Notes under the pieces: model-generated
Told to the model about the DNA's origin: nothing
Databases searched by the model: none
Seen by the model: the letters and a program-made list of their open reading frames with translations, nothing else
Part shown: one piece after another, positions 34,491-46,165 of the stretch
Numbering within the stretch: position 1 is the first letter of the stretch
Layout: every line of letters begins with the position of its first letter
Position numbers and translations under genes: made by a program
From: Gnetum montanum
Lineage: Eukaryota > Streptophyta > Gnetopsida > Gnetales > Gnetaceae
NCBI GenBank assembly: GCA_015680685.1
Contig: MNCI01027497.1
Span: 107,596 to 171,595 of the forward strand
Reading direction: 5' to 3'
DNA length: 64,000 nt

Positions 34491-35280
34491 TGATTTCGGA
34501 TGGTACACCTAGCTCTGATATTGGATATTTGATATCAGAGCCTTGATATTAAATACCTGATATCAGGGGATAAGATGTGATTTTGGATATTCAATATCAC
34601 GAGGTATGTGCCAACCTATAAATGTAATGCTTGGACACATAGTTTGAAGTAAGTTTTGCATAGGTTTTTTTAGTAGAGTAGCCAAACTCTTACAATTTTA
34701 TTCCATAATCTTATAGAACAGTCAGTGAGTGCCTGTAGAGTGGATCTAAGTTAGTTGTACAGAGTCTTATTTAAGTGGAAATGTACTTGGACACATTCCA
34801 TGAATCACAATAAGATTGAGATTGATTCTTATTCATTACAGCACTTTGAGTTAGAGTATATTTACTTTTCATGTAATTCACTTTTCATGTACTTAGTTAA
34901 TATTTACATTTCCATACATATTAACTAAGCACATAAGTATGACCACTTCAAGCATGCGTATGACTCTTGGTAATTCCAGCAATGCTTAACACTTGGTAAC
35001 CCAATAGCATTATACGTGTTCAGGATGTGCACAGAAAGTGGGATCAAATACTTATGTTAGGGTAGTTGATTATTAATTAGCAATTAGATTAGTTGAATTG
35101 ATTATAAATTGAGTTTTCACCTACTATTAATTGTAGAAAAATAAAATATAAAATAATAAAAATCATATGCCTCACACTAGACTAAACCATACATGACAAA
35201 GCTACCACTAGTCCAAGTGGGAAGATAGTGAACTATGATCTAGCGACAATGTGGAAGTAAGAATCTAGCACCTCAAGCTC
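34491..35280 (+). mobile_element. Family B LTR, 3' end degraded (B1)
   Basis: Begins at tgatttcggatgg and carries the family B block: gatattggatatttgatatc, gatattaaatacctgatatc, gatattcaatatc, then the TATA box cctataaatg at 34615. Its later part aligns with 41040-41230 (tagactaaaccatacatgac, ctagtccaagtgggaagatag). Alignment fades by 35280, short of the ACTCATCA terminus, where the P450 fragment starts. Confidence 0.75.
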
Positions 35281-35299
35281 GATGAAAAATTAGGATCCT

Positions 35300-35665
35300 T
35301 GCACCTACACCATGCACTATTTCAAGTCCATTATGTTGGACCTGTATGATGCAATAGATTCATCCACAGTAACACTAGAATGGGCCATGAGCAAGATTGT
35401 TAGAAACTCTTCCACCATGGCCAGGCTCAGACAAGAAATTGAATTAGTGATTGTCGAAGTAGGAGGCACTATAGATGAGAGCTGAACAAGAGAAGATGAA
35501 GTACATGCACTGTGTCATCAAAGAAAATCTGTGTCTACACTCACATATTCCTAGAGAAGTCATGGAATCTGTGACCATGGATGGATTCTACATACCCAAA
35601 AAAGCCAGAATAATTTTCAATCTATAGGTAACAAGGAGAGGAGATTGCCCCATTTGCGTCAGATT
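35300..35665 (+). pseudogene. Cytochrome P450 pseudogene fragment
   Basis: Haem monooxygenase fragment covering I-helix to beyond the K-helix. In one frame, KSIMLDLYDAIDSSTVTLEW resembles the I-helix segment of plant CYP71-clan enzymes (usual AGTDTS-like motif altered to AIDSST), followed by AMSKIVRNSSTMARLRQEI. After a stop and frame change, the K-helix reads KENLCLH (the ExxR Glu is kept but Arg is Cys), then IPREVMESVTMDGFYIPKK and ARIIFNL, after which a stop replaces the expected Trp. The haem-binding Cys region and the N-terminus are absent. It lies between a family B LTR fragment and repeat F, so it is either a captured host exon or a gene remnant broken by insertions. Confidence 0.8.
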
Positions 35666-36889
35666 CAAAATGGAATTATATTTCTGGTAGATTGTCGTGC
35701 TGCACAGGGAGGATAGATGGCTTGGTTTTGATAACGCTCTTTCTCTCAGCCTTATCTGGCATCTCAGGCCTAGACTCAACCTCAGGCTCTGATGTTGATG
35801 GCCTCTAATGGCCTTTGTGGGCATTACTGTTGCTAAGCCTCATGTTGTTGCCCTTTCTACTAGTTATCAGGCTTCTTTTGCAAATTCTGACCAACAATTT
35901 TTGAGTATTGGGACATCCAAGAAGCTGTGTTGCAACTACCTCCATCGTAGCCACAACACGACCCTGATGTTAATCTGAATTTCAAGATAGTAACAACGAC
36001 AACAACTTTGAAGATGATGAATTAAAATCAACTTGTCGAAAAAAAAGCACAAGAATGATCAAAGAGCTACACGAAGCAGACTTGGATGAGGCACTTAACT
36101 TGATCAATATCGGCATTTTTTGTAACATGAAGCAAGAGTGTATGGTAGAGTCATGTGTATTCATGTGGAAGAAAAGGAATTAGTTACAATCAGGCCATGG
36201 AAAAAGCCATAGCCTAGGATTATGCACGGGTAACCGATTTTCCAGCATGAGTGTGCTCATACGAATGGTGGCCAGACTCACCAATGGCATCTTCATGTTG
36301 AACCTAGACTACGACGACCACTACACAAAATACATAATGGAAAGCAATGTTATATGTTGACACTATAAACTATATACTATCTACATGATTAAACTATAAT
36401 TAAATTATATACTATCTACATGATGTGACACTCACTTTGTGTTGAAAATGTGAGAGCGTAACTCCATTTATGCATTCGATTGTACACACTTACATATATA
36501 TTTATATATCAACCCATCCATATTACTATGATTTAAATAACAATAAAATATGCTATGATTTAAAAAAGGAAAAAAAGGTTATGGGACAACTGTTCAAAGT
36601 CCCATATGAATTGAACACTTGATCATGGCGGTTACAACTACAAGATATTCATCACCTACAAATATTTAACCCTATGGTGAATATAGCCACTAGATACTTG
36701 GCTTCATTTTAAATTTTTTATAAATATTGTAATTTCATGATAATTGTAGCCTCTCAATTGAAATGGTGGTTATAACCATTACAAAGGCCACTTGTCAACT
36801 ACAAATTTTTTATCTCCATGATGACCACTTGGCAACTGAATGAGCCACTTGGCAACTAAATGGGACACTTGTCAACTGCAGCTTTTTTA
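35666..36889. other. Unassigned, AT-rich
   Basis: No recognisable gene. Short open pieces at 35588-35824 and 35982-36164 on minus show no domain. Tracts such as aatttgaactt and several near-repeats of ccacttgtcaactac (36780-36880) are local duplications. An N is at 36896 just after. Confidence 0.3.
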
Positions 36890-37960
36890 TCTCTANAAAT
36901 AACTCACAGGACTATAACAAAGAGGCTGAAATGTTGTCTTTAACAAGTCATCTTACAAGTAATCTTTTACAATGTCTTCTTTTCAATCTTCCTCCAAGAC
37001 CCCAAGTTAGACCTCTAGTGTCTCCTTTCCTTCCTACCCTTGAAGCCCTTTTATAGGGTCTCATAGGTAGTTAGATAAGTTACAAACATTTTGGATGNCT
37101 ATTGTACAATGTATAAGAACTGCTATTGATATTGTTGTAAGAGAGCCTCTACATGTAGTCAAGCCGTTGAATGATTCAATAGTCAAGAGGATTTAGAAAA
37201 TCTTTGGTATTTTGATAGGACCATAATAGCTTCTTTTATCTTTAAAGTGAATCTCTGTAATATTTCAATCAATAATTGTCAAGTCTTTTGAAGGTTCTAT
37301 TGAATGCAATTTTTGACATCCATAATCTAGCCAAAATAGAGTCTTGTACGTGATAGTTTACGCAATAAATTTTTTTGGGTAGCATAGTAGGATTGTCTTG
37401 AAGAAATTTCTTATTTGAGCCTTAGAAGTTTGAACAATTCATAGTTATTGAATTTGGAATAGCTTTATTGTGAAGTGTTTACTTGTATCATTTTACCTTG
37501 TTTAAACATTTGAGATCTTTACACAAATCTGCTTTCTTTTTCTCTTCTTTCTATTTCCATTGATTCTCGCTCTATTTCTAGTTTTCTTGTGGAACTATCT
37601 CTTTCTCTGGGGAAAATTAGATGTAGATTCACAAAGTTGTGCTCAAATTTTTTTGCAAAAAATTATTTGTTACAAGTAGGTATTATAAGGACCGCATAGA
37701 CTAGGCAATTGAACAGAATAAGAACTCTCAACAACTCACAGTACTTTGCAAAGTTGGTTGAATCTCTTTAAGATAAGTCACTTATAGTTTTACACATAAC
37801 CCAATCATTTCATTTTTCACAACAACACACCGCAATAGCACACACACATACTCACATTAACTACTAAGTCTATTTGGAGGTATCTAGGCCTTGGTGTTGC
37901 CAGAAGACTAGCAAGCACCTAAATCTTGTTTGAGGACACTCGTTGGCAGTTGCATCCCAA
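36890..37960. repeat. Repeat F, rearranged copy
   Basis: Bases 36895-37130 align in the same orientation with 51060-51260 (acaaagaggctgaaatg, aagtcatcttacaag). Bases about 37190-37960 align with the reverse complement of 50095-50900 (for example tctatttctagttttcttgtgg against ccacaagaaaactagaaataga). The two blocks of one repeat thus have opposite relative orientation in this copy. No coding potential is seen. An N is at 37098. Confidence 0.65.
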
Positions 37961-37989
37961 ACAGTCACCAAAAATAAGATGTATTAATT

Positions 37990-40060
37990 TTGGCACAATA
38001 AAGAGAAAGGCACTACTATCAACATTGGCAGAATCTCTATTTCTTACTCAAGCAAGGACATTATAGAAGGTTTAAACATACCCAATGTGGGGGACAAAGT
38101 AGCATACTTGTCCACAAGATCTGATACAAAAATAAGGAAGTTGTGGCTTAAACAGGCATATAATAAAGAAGACAAAATATATAATGAGTTGACTCTAGAA
38201 GAGAGAATTTACTTCAAAATTGGCACATATCATCTCTTCACCACTAAAGGGCTAAATAGGATATCAACCTATGCAGCCAAAGGAAGTACAATCTTGATGG
38301 GAAAATACAATGCCAATCTTACCCAGCTGTACTTCATGGAGATTCAACGATGGTTCAAGGAAATAAAGGTAGGGAAGCTAACACTTCCATTTCCTTGCCT
38401 GATCAAGAAGCTATGAAACTAAGCTAGAATCTTGGGTTACACCAATGACATTCCCAAGAGGGCCCAAAATGTTTCATTCTTTGAGTTTCTCAAACTAGCA
38501 ACACTAAGGAAAGATCATGATGAAAAGAAAGAATAAGACCCAAAGAAATAAAAAGAGTATCAAGTCTCATTACCACCACCATAGGATTATAGATCCTCAA
38601 TGAGCCATCTATAGTAAATTGCTAAACTCTCAGTTGGGGAAGCAGGGATGAGTCCAACCTCTTCCAAGTCATTGATGATGTTGTTTAGTCCATAGTTTTA
38701 GCTAATCCATTAAGTGGATAGTTTTCTTTGCAATCAAGAGGAGAAGCCTAGTGGTCACATCAGATCTTTGGTAATGTCACATCTTTCCAAGTGGTGCTTG
38801 AAACTAAAGAAGGTGTCACACTTATGATTGTGTAGCACCAAGATGTAATAGGCATAGTAGAAGTTATAACAAACCACATCAAATAATCCTTTAATGTACT
38901 TATTATGCCCTTGGTGATCTTCACTAGAACTAGAGACATAAAGATGTTAGCTGGAACCTTGATAAGTCCTGTGGCTCATGAGGATGTACTTGATAGATTA
39001 CTGTAGACTAGGCAGGTCATGATAATCCTCTTCGACATTCCCAGTGATGTCACTATAGTTCAATTTGATCTCATAGCTACCAAAGAAAAACTAGTCATGG
39101 CATAGACTAGGCAGAGCATGCAAAAGCATAGGTACACTAATTACAAGAAGAGCTCATCACCTTGAGAGCTAAAAGAAGGGATCCTTTCTAATTCATTGTG
39201 CCTAACCAATTGGCGTAGTTTCAAATAGAGAAACTGGTCCAATTGATTGAGCAAAATAAAGTGGCTAAATAGGAGAAGGAGAAAGTAGTCTAGAATGCCT
39301 CAGTCATCGAAGCACAAGCATATGCTTATGTAAAGACACTGACCATTTCTTAGGAGGAAAATAAGCAACTTACTATTAACAATGCAAGGTTAACCACTAT
39401 CGAGAAGTAGAAAAACATCTTGGAGGAGAACATCCACCAGTTGAGGGAGCAACTAGTAAGGGTCAACCAAGACATAAGCAGATTGACCAAAGAGAACCAA
39501 ACCCTCTCAATGAATGAGATACACACCATACATTAGAATTCTACAATTGAGATAAGTGCATGACAAATTGAGGCCAAAAAGCGTGAGAAGCTAAAATAGC
39601 ACTTTTAAGACCAAATCAACATGTATAAGTCAATCAATGAGAAAGAAATCCATATGGAAAAGGCTTGCATTAGTTCCATGTTAGTGCATAATCTTGATTA
39701 GCAGCCCATCCTAGATAGTTATGCCCTTTTTCACCAAGAAAAAGTGAAAAATAAGGATCTATAGATTGAGTATTTGAAGGAGTACATGGCATTAGCTAAT
39801 CTTCATTATGCTAACCTACCCATTTTAATAGTAGGTAGGCCCAAAAATGAACTACAAGAGGAAGTAGCAGTCACTTATGCTTTATATAAGAAGGGGTTTG
39901 TAGATAGAAAAGATGTTGTCCAGAAACTTCAAGTAGTAACCTCAGAACTAGAAGTAATTAAGGCTTACTACCATGGGCAAAGAGATGTAACTTCAAACTT
40001 GACCAAGATACTAATAGATACCATGAATTGAGAGAAAAGGCCAAGACTTTTGAGGAGGAA
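37990..40060 (+). pseudogene. Plant-transposon-like accessory protein with coiled coil
   Basis: Broken reading region preceding a complete family B LTR. The N-terminal part (to 38416) includes SSKDIIEGLNIP, ANLTQLYFMEIQRWFKEIKV and KLTLPFPCLIKKL. This pattern is like the plant retroelement proteins often annotated as putative plant transposon protein (signature LPFPSLITRLCE). After stops, a long charged helical region follows (39200-39700: IHQLREQLVRVNQDISRLTK), predicted coiled coil, then an open piece at 39774-40031. At least ten stops interrupt it. Role unknown. Its layout (hydrophobic domain then coiled coil) recalls exons of the antisense genes in elements A and C, but I see no clear sequence identity. 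Confidence 0.55.
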
Positions 40061-40460
40061 TTAAGGTAGTTCATAGCAATATATGTGAAAGCCAATAAAA
40101 TGTTCCCATAGCTGCCATGTCCATGGGATGTACCAGCTTTAGCACACATTGGATCATCAACCTAGATGGTGCATGACCTGAGAATGGAGAAGTTGTAGGC
40201 ACTCCTCAATCATTACAAATTCTAGAATCTTGATGATAAAGGAAAGTAGCTAATGGAAGAGCTACAACCTCTAAGAACTACATAGCTTCCCCAATTTTGT
40301 TGTTCTATCATGTTGTATCCAATTTTTTGTAAAACACCACTATAGCATGGAAGAGTTAATTTGTGTATCTGTTAGAATCAATCAATAATTCCATACCTTT
40401 CCAATATTTTGTAAAGAACATGGTCCTCATTTTATTTAACTTGAGGATAATTTTTCATTT

Positions 40461-40473
40461 AATCATGGGGGTA
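40461..40473 (+). other. Polypurine tract of family B (B2)
   Basis: aatcatgggggta directly precedes the LTR terminus TGATGAGT. Confidence 0.7.
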
Positions 40474-41345
40474 TGATGAGTCACATTTTGGTAAGGCTCC
40501 AATATTGGATACCCAATATTAAAGCAACGGTATTAGGTATCTGATTTTAGGGATCTAATGTCACCTCATCCATGCTAGCCTATAAATACAACACTTGGAT
40601 GCATTATTTGGGGATATAGATAGATAGATAGATAGGGATTTTAGACATAGATAAGGGAATAGATAGGTGTTAGTTTGTTTCCAATGCATGCCCATAGTAT
40701 GATGTTAAGTGATTGTACAACATCTATATTTGAATGTGACGTACTTAGACATGTTACACGTTCAACAATAAAGATTAATATTACTTCCATCGTTGCAACA
40801 TTTACTTAGCTTTATTATTGTTAATTACTTAAATGCTTACTATTTTCTTAGTTAATATTTATAATTTCTTGCTCTTTATTATTTCTGTCATCAAGCAGAA
40901 TGAGTACAACTAATCACGAGTGCTTAAGTGTAATTACTTGATAACCTAGTAGTATTATCATTTGGTACACCCAATAACAGTATGCTTGGTAATCCCAGTG
41001 GTAGTTGCATGAGGTATAAGGCATGTATGAAAGGTTATGAGTAGATACTTATTACATGCAGGCTAGTTTAGACTTTAATTTCCATTATTAATTAGATTAA
41101 ATAATTAATTCTATATTATCATTAGGAGTAGAATAAGGCCACACTAACATCAATTATCATATGCTCACTTTGGACTAAACCATACATGAACATCTACTAC
41201 TAGTCCAAGTGGGAAGATAGCAAACTATGATCAAGACATAATGATCTAGATATGAAAACTAGTCCCATCCATGGAATTCGACCAGATCATGCATAAATGC
41301 TTGTGATTCAAATGGTTGGGTGTAGGGGGTACTCACCACTCATCA
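40474..41345 (+). mobile_element. Complete family B LTR (B2)
   Basis: 872 bp with 8-bp terminal inverted repeats TGATGAGT...ACTCATCA. It contains the gatatc-type block at 40500-40562, TATA box at 40581, a GATA microsatellite at 40618-40636 and AATAAA at 40767. About 870-880 bp is the family LTR length, agreeing with 58841-59724. It follows a PPT and is not followed by a PBS, so it is a 3' LTR. The next 200 bases (41346-41544) are unassigned. Confidence 0.88.
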
Positions 41346-41544
41346 GTCATAAACCTTTGTTAAGTTAATTTAGTTTCAACATACAACCCACAAAAGGATG
41401 GCACATTTTGATAAATGTTTTCCAAATGATTGTACCTTTGGAACAGGGGACTGTTGCACTAGCTGAATAATGGTAGAGTCTCTTTTTGGGGTTGTAACGA
41501 CTAGAGCAACTTGGTGATTCTTCTAGCTCTATGACCTTTTCACT

Positions 41545-42290
41545 TCAAGCAAAGACATCTTCCCAAAGTATAGGGAAAATATAGAAAGATGTCTCAAGCA
41601 CAAAGAAAATGTCTTCCATGATCATTAGTGACCATTGGCTAGTCATTGTATGAGTTGAAAGATAGATTTGAAAACATTACAGCTATAAGAAGACATCATA
41701 TGCATTGGAAAATGTGCAAGGTTATGTACAATCATTGTATAATAATTTTTTTATTATTGTAATCATTGTTTCTCGTCATTGTATCATCATTTGTTAATTA
41801 TTAAGTGTGCTATACCTCAAAGTACAAGGATCAATAGACTAAGTTGCATTCATCCCCTATAATTGTTCCTTTCTTGTTTCCCTGTGGGGTTGATGTGCTT
41901 CTTGCAAGAAGGCATCATGATTGAGTTTGTTAGGATCCTATGAGACTAAGTGGTTGGTGTTGTAGCATAACACTTCAAATTAGAGCTTAAGATTGTAAAT
42001 GTTATGAAAGCCTGAAAACCACATTCCAACACTAATGGGACCTTGTGGGATTGAGTGGTCGATGTTGTGGCATAACACTCGAGAGTAGGGCTTGAAGATT
42101 GTACAGGGTGTGGACCCTTCAAACCATATTTGAGAGTAACAAAGTCCAAATGTGTGCTTGTGATCTACGCTTTTATTGTGGACTGCCCAAATTGGGGAAC
42201 CACATTAAATCCATGTGTGTGCTTTGGTTCATAAATTTTTAATTTTGGGAACTTATTTATCCCCTTCCACCCCCTTCTAAGTTCAACAAT
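41545..42290 (+). mobile_element. Element E (copia-like) 5' LTR, truncated
   Basis: Aligns with 48355-48893 and with 53560-54257: words such as atagaaagatgtctcaagca, tgctatacctcaaagtacaagga and agtggttggtgttg. The first part of the LTR (present at 48010-48355) is missing. It ends near ttctaagttcaaca; about 15 bases on, ttattggagcc is a poor match to the common Met-tRNA primer site. Confidence 0.75.
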
Positions 42291-43426
42291 CCATAAGTGT
42301 TATTGGAGCCTAGTACTCTTCTTTGTCATCATTAACTTTAAAAAGGAAGAATGGAGGGGACATCTTACACAAATCCACCCATGTTTGAAAATTTTGACTT
42401 TTCCTATTGAAAAGCTAGAATGCAAGGGTTCTTTCAATCCATGGAGTTTGAAGTATAAAAGTCAATCCTTCAAGGCTACACTTCACCTATCGACAACTCC
42501 ACCAGCATCATTAAGCATTACACCAAATGGACACAAGAGGAAAAGGATAAGTTCATGTTTGATTCAAAGGAAAAAAAATTTATATTGTACACTAAATAAA
42601 ATTGAATTTAATAGCATAGTAGGATGTAAAACAACCAGAGAACTTTGGTAAACTTTAGAAGCTACCTATGAAGGAACAACTATTGTTAAGAAATCAAAAT
42701 TAACAGTTTTACAAAGTGAATATGACAAACTCAAATGAAAGAAGGTGAACAAAATAAAAGATTATTTCTCTAGAGCTAGTGATCTTGTTGTAGCTATTAG
42801 AGGAACAAGTAAATATTTTTTTGAAAGTGATGTCATCATCAAAATGATTAGAACTCTATAGCCAAAGCTTAGACCAAAGGTCATAGCTATGGAGGAGATC
42901 AAAAAATTCTTAACCTTAAAATTTGAAGAGCTTTAAAGCACTCTCATTACTTATGAAATGAACCTCATAAGTGAAGGGGTAATCTAAGAAAGACCTATTG
43001 CTCTAAAGACTACCTCCAAGGAGAAGGAGTTCAATGAACATGATAAGGGCAAAAAAGATGATATTGTCTTTCTCTCAAGGAAGTTGCAATGATTGCTAAT
43101 AAGAAGAAACAAGGGAGCATCACAACAAAGACCCAATTTTTTCAAAGGTAGAAAAAGAGGTAGAATTTTTTTAAAATTCTAACATAGATTTCCATTTTAT
43201 AGAATGTTGGATTTATGGAGGAAGAGACCATATGGCATTTAAACATCCTAGTGATAGTAATGTACATCCAAAGAACAAATCCAATGATGAGGAACCAAAA
43301 AAGACCAACTTTTATACTAGTCGGGATGATGATGAGCAAAGTGAAGAAGAAGCATGCAATTCTTCCAAAGATTTACACCTCATATGCATGGTGCTTACAA
43401 ATGAAAATTTCTCACATATGACTAAA

Positions 43427-44338
43427 TGATGAGCGGCAAGGTACCCCTACGCTCAACCATACTTATACAAGCATTTCACGCATGATTCGGTCGAATTCCA
43501 AGGACTAACTTCCTATGCACCTTTGTGGAACAAGAACGGGTTGGTTGATTGTTTTCTTCCCAAACTTACTTGTATGTCATGATTGTATGGTTAAGTAAGC
43601 TTGAGGCCTATGATTTTTATAGCTTTTATGTTTTTATGTTCTGATACTAATAAGGGAGGAGAGAGAGAGATAACTAAGTGACTAATTTAACTTAACTACT
43701 AATTAACTAGGCTTTAAACTAATCTTAACACCAGTATCCATTCTCACTTGCTGTACACATCCTGAACCAGTGCAACACTACTGGGATTACCAAACGCTAA
43801 TTGTTACTAGTTACCAAGTGTTACACGCATGCTCGAAGTGATCGTACTGTGTGTGCTAATAATAGAAATGTAAAGTGCATAAAATAAAATAAAATAAATG
43901 CAGAAGAAAATAAAATAAAGGAAATGAGTAAGAAAACAAATCTCAAGTGCTGCAAGGATGAATCCAATAGCTTGTCTTAATTGCCGTACATAAGGTGTGC
44001 TCAGGTACATAATGCTCGAATAAAGATCCATCCACACTTAGACCTCCTGCTATGGGCACTTGGCTAGAGTTTCACTACTTGACTCCTAAAAGACTTCCTC
44101 TTCTAAATTCTTCTTGGGAGAAACTACTCTAATAATTACAAAAACTACCACTCTAATTTTAGAGAAACTGTCCCTCTAATTTTAGAGAGAAACTGCCACT
44201 CTAATTTTAGAGAAACTTCCCCTCTAATAATAACCACTCTAATAATTAGAGTAACTGCTCTAATAATAACCACTCTAATAATTAGAGTAACTACCCTAAT
44301 AATAACCACTCTAATTATTAGAGTAACCACTCTCATCA
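43427..44338 (-). mobile_element. Element D 3' LTR
   Basis: 912 bp. It lacks about 45-90 bases present in the partner LTR, including the TATA-like segment at 45387-45430, and has fewer ctctaattttagag units. It is preceded on the minus strand by the purine tract cgtgggggta. Confidence 0.85.
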
Positions 44339-44352
44339 TACCCCCACGATTG
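44339..44352 (-). other. Polypurine tract of element D
   Basis: On minus: caatcgtgggggta directly before the LTR start TGATGAGAGTGG. Confidence 0.7.
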
Positions 44353-44678
44353 AATGAAAACTCATCCTCAAGTTCCTTACAAAATATTGGAAAGGTATGG
44401 GGTTATTGACTAATTGACAACTGACGGATAACAGACTCAACATGCCTAATGAACAGATCAATAAGCATATTACAACATTGTGGTGAACACTCGTACATAA
44501 ATGACATCCAAGCCTTTATTTGGCAGCTTGTAGAGAAAGAGAGAGAAAGAAAATGAAGCATGTTATCGCCAATGCTAAGATTGCACTCTTGTTTATTATT
44601 TCCTTAATCAACCCTAAGGGTTCATTCCAATGATGTGAATGATTTCCTATGTTCTAGTTAGCACAAAAACAACTAAGT

Positions 44679-44696
44679 CCCCAGCAATGGTGCCAA
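44679..44696 (-). other. Primer binding site of element D
   Basis: On minus: ttggcaccattgctgggg, close to the ttggcgccgttgccgggg form that I associate with Asp-tRNA primer sites of Athila-like and other plant Ty3 elements. It abuts the end of the LTR at 44697. Confidence 0.75.
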
Positions 44697-45723
44697 TGAT
44701 GACCGACAAGGTACCCCTACGCTCAACCATAGGAATACAAGTGTTTCACACACAATCTAGTTGAATTCCAAGGACTAAGTGCCTATGCACCTTTGTGGAA
44801 CAAGAATGGGTTGGTTGATCGTTGTCTTCCCAAACTTACTTGTATGTCATGATTGTATGGTTAAGTAAGCTTAAGGCCTATGCTTTTTATAGCTTTTATA
44901 TTTTTATGTCCTAATGCTAATAAGGGAGGAGAGAGAGAGATAACTAAGTGACTAATTTTACTTAACTACTGATTAACTAGGCTTTAAACTAATCTTAACA
45001 CTAGTATCCGTTCTCACTTGTTGTACACATCCTGAAGCAATGCAACACTACTAGGATTACCAAACGCTAATCGTTACTGGGTTACTAAGTGTTACATGCA
45101 TGCTCGAAGTGATCATACCGTGTGTGCTAATAATAGAAATGTAAAGTGCATAAAATAAAATAAAATAAATATAGAAGAAAATAAAGTAAAGGAAATGAGT
45201 AAGAAAAAAAATCTCAAGTGCTACAAGGATGAATCCAAGAGCTCGTCTTTATTTCCGTACACAAGGTATGCTCTGGTACACAAGGCTCGAATAAAGATCT
45301 ATCCACACTTAGACCTCCTGTTGTGGGCACTTGGCTAGAGTTTCACTACTTGAATCCTAAAAGACTTCCTCTTCTAAATTTTTCTTAACTTTTCCCTATT
45401 GTGTGCCTGGGCACTATATTTATAGGCTTGGGAGCAACTACTCTAATAATTACAAAAATTGCCACACTAATTTTAGAGAAACTGCCCCTCTAATTTTAGA
45501 GAAACTGTCCCTCTAATTTTAGAGAGAACATGCCACTCTAATTTTAGAGAAACTGCCCCTCTAATTTTAGAGAGAAACTACCACTCTAATTTTATAGAAA
45601 CATCCCCTCTAATAATAACCACTCTAATAATTAGAGTAACTGCTCTAATAATAACCACTCTAATTATTAGAGTAACTGCTCTAATAATTACCACTCTAAT
45701 TGTTAGAGTAACCACTCTCATCA
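44697..45723 (-). mobile_element. Element D 5' LTR
   Basis: 1027 bp. On minus it starts with imperfect palindromic ctctaataattagag and ctctaattttagag units (45440-45720) and carries a TATA box, cctataaatatag, at about 45412-45424. A string of aaataaaat repeats lies near 45148-45168. Confidence 0.85.
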
Positions 45724-46165
45724 CTGAACAAGATGGTAAGTGTGATAAGAGGTATAGCAAATTTAAAGAAGAAATTTTTTTACATCATTTGATTAGAAAG
45801 GGAAAGAAATTTTTACTTTCTAAGCTAGATGTTATTCATGCTAAAGTAAAAGAAGAGATCTCAAACATAAAAGCTAAGATTCAACAACTAACCTCTTTTA
45901 ATAAGGATTACCATAAGGTTCAAGAAGGGGAGACTCTTAAAAAATAGCCAAAGAATTTAGAGGAAGCCACACATCAAAATTCAAGCTCAATACATGAAAA
46001 TTCAAGCACAAGCATAGTTAGGTTTGATAATTTTAATCATGAGGATAATACCTTATTTCTTTGTAAAACTTATGATTGTAAGCAAACTCTTAACTATACT
46101 AATGATGATCAAAACAAAATTAATCCTTGGTCTTGTCAAAAAGGCTTTGGTACGAAAATTGTGTA

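Larger units (their letters stand above)
43427..45723 (-). mobile_element. Element D, miniature non-autonomous LTR retrotransposon
   Basis: Minus-strand element with two LTRs (45723-44697 and 44338-43427) and an internal region of only about 358 bp, holding PBS and PPT but no gene. LTR ends are TGATGA...TCATCA. It is flanked by near-identical 5-bp target duplications, ctaaa (43422-43426) and ctgaa (45724-45728). The size plan is like TRIM/LARD-type non-autonomous elements, but with LTRs longer than usual for TRIMs. Such an element would need proteins from an autonomous partner; the PBS suggests a Ty3-type one. Confidence 0.88.
42351..46165 (+). pseudogene. gag: Ty1/copia-type gag, split by element D
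   Basis: Gag of a copia-like element. From the ATG at 42351 the frame resembles plant copia Gag: TSYTNPPMFENFDFSY, KARMQGFFQSMEFEV, FNSIVGCKTTRELW, LQSEYDKLK and LTLKFEEL. A degenerate zinc knuckle (ECWIYGGRDHMAFKHP; second Cys lost) lies at 43200-43245, followed by an acidic segment. At 43426 the frame is broken by element D; after D it resumes at 45729 in the same frame if one copy of the target duplication is kept, giving a Lys-rich coiled-coil-like tail until a stop at about 45945, with more open sequence to 46165. Stops earlier in gag (for example 42409, 42859) show it was already decayed or has decayed since. No pol follows. Confidence 0.82.
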
